Shown here piece after piece: positions 23,414-29,612 of a stretch of 29,612 bases of DNA (position 1 is the first letter of the stretch; every line of letters begins with the position of its first letter). This DNA is from Bacillota bacterium (GTDB lineage: Bacteria > Bacillota > Clostridia > Lachnospirales > Lachnospiraceae), in the NCBI GenBank assembly GCA_023412855.1, contig JAEZRJ010000003.1:1-29612 (forward strand). The letters are read 5' to 3'. A program made the translations under genes and the position numbers. The notes beneath the pieces were generated by a model, which saw nothing but the letters and a program-made list of their open reading frames with translations, searched no databases and was not told where the DNA came from.

Positions 23414-23440
23414 GTCCGCTTCTTGTAAGCGGACATTTTA
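23414..23440 (+). terminator. Riboswitch expression-platform terminator
   Basis: GTCCGCTT/AAGCGGAC around CTTGT, then ATTTTAT. It starts about 20 nt after the aptamer P1. Between them TTATCG occurs twice, able to pair with CGATAA of the P1 3' strand, a candidate antiterminator. Confidence 0.85.
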
Positions 23441-23559
23441 TATTATTGGGACTTTTTCCCATAATATAAGGCGACGAGCAATACGTTTTGTAAATTGCAC
23501 CGGCGCTCTGTAATAGGAAGCAGTTTTACTAACAACCTACATCATAAGGAGGAATTATA

Positions 23560-24762
23560 ATGGAAAAATTTTTATTTACTTCAGAATCCGTTACAGAAGG
23601 ACATCCTGACAAAGTTTGTGATGCCGTTTCCGACGCGGTACTAGATGCGCTGATGGAAAAAGACCCTATGAGCCGTGTTGCCTGCGAAGTGGCGACCTGC
23701 ACCGGCTTCGTACTGGTAACAGGAGAAATTACAACAAACGCATATGTGGATATACAGAAAATAGCTCGTGAAGCGATTAAGGAAATCGGCTATACGAAAT
23801 CGGAATACGGCTTCGACGGCAATACATGTGCGGTATTGGTAGCTATCGACGAGCAGTCCTCTGATATTGCGATGGGCGTGGACAAGGCGTTTGAAGCGAA
23901 ACAGCAGGAAGCGGCTGAAAACAAGATGACCGATGCACAGATCGAAGCCATCGGTGCCGGTGATCAAGGCATGATGTTCGGTTATGCAACGAACGAAACA
24001 GAGGAATATATGCCTTATTCCATTTCCCTTGCTCACAAGCTGGCTCTTCAGCTCACCAAGGTGCGCAAGGACGGAACCTTAAAGTACTTAAGACCCGACG
24101 GAAAAAGCCAGGTTTCAGTAGAATACGATAAGAACGGAAAGCCCCTGCGTCTGGAAGCAGTAGTACTTTCCACACAGCATGACGAGGAAGTAACGCAGGA
24201 GCAGATTCACGAAGACATCAGGAAATATGTATTCGATGTAATTCTCCCGGAGGAATTGATCGATGCGGATACGAAATTCTTTATTAATCCCACCGGACGT
24301 TTCGTTATCGGCGGACCTCACGGAGACGCAGGACTTACAGGACGTAAGATCATCGTCGATACCTATGGAGGTTATGCCCGTCACGGCGGCGGCGCCTTCT
24401 CGGGCAAGGACTGCACCAAGGTGGACCGCTCGGCAGCTTACGCAGCCCGATATGTAGCGAAAAACATCGTGGCAGCCGGCTTTGCCGAAAAGTGTGAGAA
24501 TCAGCTTTCCTATGCCATCGGCGTAGCACAGCCCACCTCCATCATGGTAGATACTTTCGGAACAGGGAAAATCGAGGATGAGAAGCTGATAGAGATTATC
24601 CGCGAAAACTTCGACCTGCGTCCGGCTGGCATTATCAAAATGCTGGATCTTCGCCGTCCGATCTACAAGCAGACCGCCGCTTACGGGCACTTTGGCCGCA
24701 ATGACCTGGATTTGCCTTGGGAAAAGCTGGACAAGGTGGATATACTCAGGAAATATTTATAG
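23560..24762 (+). CDS. metK: S-adenosylmethionine synthetase
   Basis: Makes S-adenosylmethionine from ATP and methionine in the cytoplasm. 400 aa, normal length. Signatures present are TEGHPDKVCD at residues 11-20, GAGDQG (ATP side) at about 127-132, GPHGDAGLTGRKIIVDTYGG around 250-268 and the P-loop-like GGGAFSGKD around 275-283. The AAGGAGG ribosome site is 7 nt before the ATG. The gene is under a SAM-I riboswitch in its own leader. A hairpin about 70 nt after the stop probably ends the transcript. Confidence 0.98.
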   Translation: MEKFLFTSESVTEGHPDKVCDAVSDAVLDALMEKDPMSRVACEVATCTGFVLVTGEITTNAYVDIQKIAREAIKEIGYTKSEYGFDGNTCAVLVAIDEQSSDIAMGVDKAFEAKQQEAAENKMTDAQIEAIGAGDQGMMFGYATNETEEYMPYSISLAHKLALQLTKVRKDGTLKYLRPDGKSQVSVEYDKNGKPLRLEAVVLSTQHDEEVTQEQIHEDIRKYVFDVILPEELIDADTKFFINPTGRFVIGGPHGDAGLTGRKIIVDTYGGYARHGGGAFSGKDCTKVDRSAAYAARYVAKNIVAAGFAEKCENQLSYAIGVAQPTSIMVDTFGTGKIEDEKLIEIIRENFDLRPAGIIKMLDLRRPIYKQTAAYGHFGRNDLDLPWEKLDKVDILRKYL

Positions 24763-24833
24763 TATAAGCGGAAGCCTTATATAAAGGCTGTATATTTAAA
24801 AAATATGTATTTAAAAATTATATATAATTAAAA

Positions 24834-24880
24834 TTGTGCCGACATGGAAACTATGATGTTTCTGTGCCGGCATATTTACA
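24834..24880 (+). terminator. Terminator-like hairpin after metK, repeat copy 1
   Basis: TGCCGACATGGAAAC pairs with GTTTCTGTGCCGGCA (two wobbles, one mismatch) around a 6-nt loop, followed by TATTTA. The sequence, with ATTTAAAATTG-like DNA before it, is repeated after the mannanase gene at 28922-28965. Confidence 0.7.
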
Positions 24881-24998
24881 TTTATATATTAGAAAAAGTA
24901 AAAAAATAATTAAAACTTAATTCATAATATGATTAAATAGACTAAAATAAAGTAAATATATACATTTTTTAAGTAAAAAGTTCGTTAAAAACTCTCTA

Positions 24999-25027
24999 TT
25001 CTCACGAAAATAAAAGTGTGATACAAT
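24999..25027 (+). promoter_or_regulatory. Promoter of the mannanase gene
   Basis: TTCTCA at 24999-25004, 17 nt, then TACAAT at 25022-25027 with a TG one base upstream (extended -10). The leader to the ATG is about 65 nt. Confidence 0.6.
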
Positions 25028-25098
25028 AATTGCTAAATGGGGCAGGCTAAATAAAATAATTATTTAGCTAAAATTAATTTAATTGGAGGAGGAAAGAG

Positions 25099-28000
25099 AT
25101 GAGACGAAATATGAAGAGCCGTATATTATCGTGGGGATGTATTGGGCTGATGTTTACTTCATGGCTAATTACGCCAAGTATATCAAAAGCGGAAGAGAGT
25201 TCCCAGCCGATATCAGAAGCAACAATAAAGGAGGAAACACCATTGCAGGAAATTGCAGGGCGCCTGCATATTTACGAAAAGGAGATACAATTTGACTCGG
25301 CCAAAGACTGGGACGATCAGGGGGAATTTCATATCGGGCTGTCAACGAGTGAGCCTTTAAGAGTTGGCGCGCATGTGACAATGGATATCGTACTGCCTAA
25401 AGATGCTTCCTACAACGGAAGCATGAAATTACAAGGAGTGGTAAGAGTTGGTCCCGGCTGGACGTGGGTAGCAGCGCCTTCCATACCGGAGCTTCAAGAA
25501 GCAGATTTTGAGATAATATCGGACGAATATAAGAAAGCATCCATAGTTTTTGATTTTGGAGAGAGTGTTGCGGATGAATTAACAGCCGCTAACCTTTCCC
25601 AATTTACATTAAAACTGGCAGGTTACCTTTGCGATTATCAGGGAAATATTTATGTGGAAAATATTAAACTTTTTGATGGTTCAGGTGAAGCAGCTGAAGA
25701 ACCGACGCTTCCGCCTGCGGATGATTTCACAATAGATGATTTTGAAAGCGGTGATATTGCTAATTGGAAGGACGGCGGGGGATGGCAATATGACAATGGA
25801 ATTGCAATATCTGCAGCGAACTTTAATTCCAGCACAATGTTAAAGATTGATTTGGACTATACAGGGATGGGTGACTATAGCTGGAGTGAGGCGAAACTGG
25901 ATAGATGGTTGGACCCGGCACATGCTGTAAGCGGGTACAATTGCCTTAAAATGGATTTTTACTATCCGGAAGGATATATGGGCAACTCCATTAAAATTTT
26001 TGCAAAGGATAATAGTGATCCATATAAAGAAATTATAAATAAGGAAGCGGTGATCGAAGACGTGGGAACAGCTCCTGACGGATATAGAAAGGCGACAGTA
26101 TCTGTAACCTTTAAGCCATCAGAAACTCCGATGCAGGCAATGACTATCGGATTTGTAGGAAAGAATACCACGTTCAAAGGAAGTGTTTACATGGATAATG
26201 TAACTTTAATGCAAGTGAGTGCTTCCGGTGATTATGTGAAAATAACATCGGCAGTCGGCGAAGGAACAAATGCAAATGTTTCCAATCTTCCGTCACAAGT
26301 AAAGCTGACTGACAAGGAGGCTGATGATTCTGCAAGGGCACTTTATGCTTATTTAAAAGCACTAAGCGGCAATGATCAGGTATTATTCGGCCATCAGAAC
26401 GATTACAATAAAAAGGTTAACGGGAGTGCGCAAAAGGGAGATGTATTTGATATTACGGGCAGCTTGAGCGGTATGTATGGAATTGATACCCTTTCCCTGA
26501 CAGGTGCCGAGCTAGGAATTACAGATGCGGGAGAGGCACTGAATGCTTCTGCAAACAATAGCATCGCTGCAGCGAGCGAGGGAGCAATTATTACATTATC
26601 CGCACATATGCCTAATTTTACCAATGCCAAGATTACTAAGAACACAGACGGAAGCTTTAATTTTACGTCATGTGACTTTTCCGAGTCTAAGGATTTATCA
26701 AATAATAGCGGAGAGTTGATTCTTCCGGGCGGTGAATATAATCCGCAATTTAATGCATATCTCGATATTATCGCCGCATATGCTGGAAGACTTCAGGAAA
26801 ATGGAATTCCGGTTATTTTCCGCCCGTTCCATGAGTGTGACGGAAGCTGGTTCTGGTGGGGGACAAGCACCGGCACCGAAACATATAAGAGCATATTCCG
26901 TTATACGGTGGAATACCTTCAGGCAAAGGGAATACATAACATGCTTTACGTATATTCGCCAAACGGGCCTGTTTCGGATGCGAGTAAATATTTGGAAAGA
27001 TATCCGGGCGACGAATATGTGGACATCCTGGCGTTTGATTATTATGATGATTATTCATCCTATCCGGCAACGGCAGACGGAAGCTTTTTCGCTGCATTGG
27101 AAGATTCCTGTAAGGTAGTTGCAGGCATTGCGGATGCCAAAGGAAAAGTGTCGGCAATTTCGGAGACCGGTGCAAGGGTAATGAAAAAAGACGGATCGGA
27201 CAACGAAGGTTTGCTTGTGTCAGGGAACCCTATAACAAAAGAAAAATCAGGCGTTAACTGGTATCAGAAAATATGTGATATTGCAGATGCAAATGGAATG
27301 CCATATTATCTTGTATGGGCGAACTTTGGTGACACTAATTTCTATGTACCTTATAAATATAATGATACTTTAGGCCATGAGCTGATCAATGACTTTATCG
27401 ATTTCTATAATAGCTCCAATTCCATTTTTGCAAAGGGTGCGAACTTTTATGGAAAAGTAAATGCAGCGGCAGGCATCTCTTATGACAATGCCTATGGATA
27501 TATGATTGCTCCATTCGAAAGGGCGGTAATAAAGTCCGGTATCCAGCTTCGTGCCAGTGTAACGAATGCAGGCGATGTCAGCTTTTTGGTCGCTAATCCG
27601 GATACACAAAAAGAAGTATCGTTAAAAGCAGTAAGAACGGATCTTGAGATGATTAATGAATATGGAGCATTGCTTACCTTAGAACAGATGAACCTTCTTG
27701 GGAAAACAGATCGGGCAACCATCCGCCTCATGTCAGGAAATACAGAAATAGCGGTTATCGGTAATATAAGTCTTTTAAAGAATAAAGACACGGCAGCAGC
27801 CAATGTAATAGAAAATTTTGATTATTACCTGGGCAGCAATGAATTACTCAAGGCAGCTTATGCAGGTAATTCCGCAGGAGGTTGCTCATCAGTATTTACC
27901 TTGGATGCTGACAAGAAGGCCGGTGGTGCATATGGCGGTGCTTTCCGCTATTTGTTAAAAACGACGGGAAAAGAGGTATGGACCGGACAGGTGAAATCTT

Positions 28001-28803
28001 TGGAAAATAAAGATTATTCCGCCTATAATGGAATTACCATGTGGGTAAAGCCAGATGGCTTTGGGCAGAAACTTGTAGTGCAGGTTGCGGATGATTCCGG
28101 TGAAGAATTCGAAGTATATTTAACGGATTTTGTAAAGGGTACAGATGCAAAATATGTGACTATTCCTTTCTCTTCTTTCAAAGGGAAACAGAACGGAACC
28201 TTAAATACTTCTGCTATTACGAAATTTGCTGTTTGGTGTAATTCCATTGTTCCTGAAGGGCATACAGGTACATGGGAAGTAGATTCGGTAATATGCCTTG
28301 ATGAAATACAAGCAATAAAGATAGATAATGAAAAAATAAATAATAAAGACAAAAATGGTTTGATCATTACAGACAATTCTTTGGCGCCTTCAAATCCGGG
28401 TGGCAACGGAGACGGCAACGGAAATGGCAGCGGCAGTGGCAACAGCGGTTCAAATATCTCTTACAGCTCAAAGATAAAAGAAGCAGAGGCCGAACTGAAA
28501 GCAGTGAACGATCCGGATTACCATGCTTTTAACAAAGGCAATATAGAATCGATTAAAAAAGCAAAAATGGATTCTGTACTGGTGATTGACACTAATTGCT
28601 GGGTGAGCTTCCATAAATCAGTTTATATGGCGATTTCGGCAAGACCGGATTTGACGGTAACGATCAATTACAGATATCAAGGAAAATATTATACCGTGAC
28701 CATTCCGGCAGGTGCCGATGTTATGTCATTGGTAAATGAAGAAGGTTTCTGTGGTTTCAGAAATCTGGATGCAGCATTTGGCGGCAGTGAGATAACGAAA
28801 TAG
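25099..28803 (+). CDS. Secreted multidomain GH26 beta-mannanase
   Basis: 1234 aa from the ATG at 25099, with GGAGGAGG 6 nt before it. A signal peptide (about residues 1-31, ending ISKA) is followed by two carbohydrate-binding-like beta-sandwiches (about 45-200 and 205-375, the second opening FTIDDFESGDIANW, CBM27/CBM23-like by look), then the GH26 barrel (about 405-775). Catalytic residues are the acid/base Glu579 in RPFHECDGSWFWWG and the nucleophile Glu689 in AISETGAR, spaced as in known GH26 mannanases. After a small beta domain comes another sandwich (about 905-1080, ENFDYY...WEVDSVICLDEI), a Gly/Asn/Ser linker (about 1098-1118) and an unassigned ~115-residue tail. There is no LPXTG. It cleaves beta-1,4-mannan outside the cell; no transporter or regulator is adjacent. 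Confidence 0.92.
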   Translation: MRRNMKSRILSWGCIGLMFTSWLITPSISKAEESSQPISEATIKEETPLQEIAGRLHIYEKEIQFDSAKDWDDQGEFHIGLSTSEPLRVGAHVTMDIVLPKDASYNGSMKLQGVVRVGPGWTWVAAPSIPELQEADFEIISDEYKKASIVFDFGESVADELTAANLSQFTLKLAGYLCDYQGNIYVENIKLFDGSGEAAEEPTLPPADDFTIDDFESGDIANWKDGGGWQYDNGIAISAANFNSSTMLKIDLDYTGMGDYSWSEAKLDRWLDPAHAVSGYNCLKMDFYYPEGYMGNSIKIFAKDNSDPYKEIINKEAVIEDVGTAPDGYRKATVSVTFKPSETPMQAMTIGFVGKNTTFKGSVYMDNVTLMQVSASGDYVKITSAVGEGTNANVSNLPSQVKLTDKEADDSARALYAYLKALSGNDQVLFGHQNDYNKKVNGSAQKGDVFDITGSLSGMYGIDTLSLTGAELGITDAGEALNASANNSIAAASEGAIITLSAHMPNFTNAKITKNTDGSFNFTSCDFSESKDLSNNSGELILPGGEYNPQFNAYLDIIAAYAGRLQENGIPVIFRPFHECDGSWFWWGTSTGTETYKSIFRYTVEYLQAKGIHNMLYVYSPNGPVSDASKYLERYPGDEYVDILAFDYYDDYSSYPATADGSFFAALEDSCKVVAGIADAKGKVSAISETGARVMKKDGSDNEGLLVSGNPITKEKSGVNWYQKICDIADANGMPYYLVWANFGDTNFYVPYKYNDTLGHELINDFIDFYNSSNSIFAKGANFYGKVNAAAGISYDNAYGYMIAPFERAVIKSGIQLRASVTNAGDVSFLVANPDTQKEVSLKAVRTDLEMINEYGALLTLEQMNLLGKTDRATIRLMSGNTEIAVIGNISLLKNKDTAAANVIENFDYYLGSNELLKAAYAGNSAGGCSSVFTLDADKKAGGAYGGAFRYLLKTTGKEVWTGQVKSLENKDYSAYNGITMWVKPDGFGQKLVVQVADDSGEEFEVYLTDFVKGTDAKYVTIPFSSFKGKQNGTLNTSAITKFAVWCNSIVPEGHTGTWEVDSVICLDEIQAIKIDNEKINNKDKNGLIITDNSLAPSNPGGNGDGNGNGSGSGNSGSNISYSSKIKEAEAELKAVNDPDYHAFNKGNIESIKKAKMDSVLVIDTNCWVSFHKSVYMAISARPDLTVTINYRYQGKYYTVTIPAGADVMSLVNEEGFCGFRNLDAAFGGSEITK

Positions 28804-28921
28804 CAATAAGCCAGAAATATGGAAAAAAGGTCTAAGCAGGATTTTTTTACAATAATCCGATGTGATCGGATGCAGTCTTAAGAGTACATTTACATTTTAG
28901 AAGATTATGTATATTTAAAAT

Positions 28922-28965
28922 TGTGCCGGAATGGAAACCCATACGTTTCTGTGACGGCACATTTT
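28922..28965 (+). terminator. Terminator-like hairpin after the mannanase, repeat copy 2
   Basis: TGTGCCGGAATGGAAAC pairs with GTTTCTGTGACGGCACA around CCATAC, with an internal mismatch, then TTTT. Related to 24834-24880. It lies about 120 nt after the stop codon. Confidence 0.75.
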
Positions 28966-29050
28966 CTCTAAATAATAATAAGATATATAAAAAGAAAAAT
29001 CTTACAAGAGAAATTCGCAGCAGCGCAAAGTATAGTTTTATCACGTTTTA

Positions 29051-29092
29051 TGTGCATACATGTTGCAGTTTAGCCGAAGGGCTGAATTGTAA
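29051..29092. repeat. Dispersed hairpin repeat, module 1, copy B
   Basis: GTGCATACATG then TTGCAGTTTAGCC pairing with GGCTGAATTGTAA through several G-U pairs. It matches the order and core (CAGTTTAGCCG) of 14249-14288. Confidence 0.6.
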
Positions 29093-29139
29093 CCAAATAA
29101 CCGGGCAGAGCCGCGATAAAAAAGTATTGCGACAAAAAG

Positions 29140-29250
29140 GTTACTGTTCGAACAGTAGCTTAACACTTGCTGTTAAGCTGCGTAAGAACGTGATTCAAGA
29201 GATGGTTTCTGATTCGCAAAGCGAATTTATATGCAAAAAGTTTGCATTGC
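29140..29250 (+). repeat. Dispersed 111-bp intergenic repeat, module 2, copy B
   Basis: Second copy of the 14668-14778 element. Here the first hairpin is the perfect 16-nt palindrome TACTGTTCGAACAGTA. The AGCTTAACA/TGTTAAGCT hairpin is identical in both copies. Confidence 0.85.
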
Positions 29251-29262
29251 AGAACATCATGC

Positions 29263-29289
29263 GTTGCTGAGAACGGAGTGAACAGTAAC
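29263..29289 (+). repeat. Dispersed hairpin repeat, module 3, copy B
   Basis: GTTGCTG, AGAACGGAGTGAA, CAGTAAC: one base different from 16143-16169. It follows module 2 by 12 nt, suggesting that modules 1, 2 and 3 together make one larger element here. Short ACAAAAAG-x-GCTG words follow it up to the promoter. Confidence 0.75.
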
Positions 29290-29327
29290 ACAAAAAGTGC
29301 TGTAACAAAAAGCGCTGCGACAAAAAG

Positions 29328-29356
29328 TTTACAGAAAAAAAGAAATATGATATAAT
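29328..29356 (+). promoter_or_regulatory. Promoter of the glmS ribozyme transcript
   Basis: TTTACA at 29328-29333, 17 nt, then TATAAT at 29351-29356 with TG one base upstream. A near-perfect sigma-A promoter. Two hairpins follow in the leader: GATACACA/TGTGTATC (29409-29431) and ATACTT..AAGCC/GGCTT..AAGTAT (29439-29472). Confidence 0.8.
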
Positions 29357-29496
29357 CCCACAAGTAATCAGTACCTTGAAAATTGAATAGACGATTGCAT
29401 TTATTTCAGATACACAAACCTGATGTGTATCGGTAATAATACTTGGAAAGCCCAAAAAGGCTTGCTAAGTATACAATAATTTCCTATATTTTCCCA

Positions 29497-29612
29497 TCTA
29501 GCGCCATGCACCTGCCCTGAGCGAAAAGGCAGGTTAACGAGGGAGGAAGGTTATCGAAAATTCGGCGGATACCTTCCCGTACTCCTCCGGTGCGAGATAT
29601 ACCGGCAAATAT
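29497..29612 (+). ncRNA. glmS: glmS ribozyme (self-cleaving riboswitch), 5' part, cut by window end
   Basis: The conserved glmS ribozyme core is readable: A-GCGCC at the cleavage site (cut expected between A29500 and G29501), P1 as CCTGCC/GGCAGG, then AACGAGGGAGGAAGG, TTATCGAAAATTCGGCGGAT and ACCTTCCCG. Glucosamine-6-phosphate is the cofactor; cleavage leads to decay of the glmS mRNA, so amino-sugar supply feeds back on its own synthesis. The 3' pseudoknot stems and the glmS gene lie beyond position 29612. Confidence 0.93.

Larger units (their letters stand above)
24763..25098. other. Intergenic region between metK and the mannanase
   Basis: 336 bp of A+T-rich DNA. It holds a terminator-like hairpin (24837-24877), then the mannanase promoter (24999-25027). 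No small gene, RNA gene or CcpA-type site was recognised. Confidence 0.6.
28804..29612. other. Gene-free right end: repeats, promoter and ribozyme leader
   Basis: 809 bp without a credible gene. In order: the mannanase terminator-like hairpin, repeat modules 1, 2 and 3, a strong promoter, two perfect or near-perfect leader hairpins and the start of a glmS ribozyme. Open frames crossing it lack ribosome sites and run through the repeats. Confidence 0.7.

Noticed and set aside
25083..25295. A 70-codon frame overlapping the mannanase start
   Set aside because: It is out of frame with the signal peptide and begins within the ribosome site of the real gene.
26732..27118. A 128-codon frame within the mannanase barrel
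   Set aside because: It is a +1 shadow of the GH26 catalytic region; the main frame carries both catalytic glutamates.
29370..29395. ACCTTGAAAATTGAATAG, a phrase like those in rRNA operon spacers
   Set aside because: No rRNA or tRNA sequence lies on either side; it is in the leader of the glmS ribozyme transcript and is likely coincidence.
1..29612. CRISPR array, prophage, insertion sequence or toxin-antitoxin pair
   Set aside because: No regularly spaced identical repeats, transposase, integrase or phage genes, and no typical toxin or antitoxin pair was seen.

Overview
The window looks like chromosomal DNA of a spore-forming anaerobic Firmicute, most likely a Lachnospiraceae (Clostridia cluster XIVa) member. 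The evidence is the F1-ATPase gene order, Gram-positive Shine-Dalgarno sites (AGGAGG class), an S-box (SAM-I) riboswitch before metK, a glmS ribozyme at the right edge, a cytosolic LysM-GH18 spore-type hydrolase and several small proteins of the kind conserved in that family. No tRNA, rRNA, IS element, prophage or CRISPR array was found.

Layout. 1-1959: the 3' end of the F-ATPase operon (atpG tail, atpD, atpC, terminator). 1960-2345: a gene-free stretch with two 64-bp copies of a structured repeat. 2346-4170: a MarR-type regulator followed closely by citrate synthase. 4176-8416, all on the minus strand: a LysM-GH18 spore-type hydrolase with a sigma-K-like promoter, a 50-aa protein too short for usual gene calling, an A+T-rich three-gene cassette (MarR regulator, PNPOx-fold protein, nitroreductase) with a 21-bp dyad at its promoter, and a CgeB-like glycosyltransferase. 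8793-13276, plus strand: a methyl-accepting chemotaxis protein, an unusual UDPGP-family sugar nucleotidyltransferase and galE. 13361-14563, minus strand: a hemolysin III-family membrane protein and an 88-aa conserved hypothetical. 15097-17400, plus strand: a small alarmone synthetase with a tandem-repeat leader, and a coiled-coil tail-anchored protein coupled to a flavin reductase. 17496-18728, minus: a Y-family DNA polymerase. 18929-21947, plus: a LysM-G5-M23 peptidoglycan hydrolase and murA. 22029-23105, minus: an HD-GYP phosphodiesterase whose promoter is back-to-back with that of the SAM-riboswitch-controlled metK (23560-24762). 25099-28803: a 1234-aa secreted multidomain GH26 beta-mannanase bracketed by two related terminator-like hairpins. 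28804-29612: dispersed repeats, a strong promoter, and a glmS ribozyme cut off by the window end, so glmS should lie just beyond.

Most genes are housekeeping. Cell-envelope precursor supply recurs: galE and the UDPGP enzyme (UDP-sugars), murA (first committed peptidoglycan step), the M23 and GH18 hydrolases (wall and spore remodelling) and glmS (amino-sugar entry). I did not find a clearly new multi-gene defence or biosynthetic system. The less ordinary items are the dispersed structured repeats (three modules shared between 14.2-14.8 kb, 16.1 kb and 29.0-29.3 kb), the tandem hairpin leader of the alarmone synthetase, the unexplained coiled-coil/flavin-reductase pair, the 50-aa small protein, and an unassigned C-terminal module on the mannanase.
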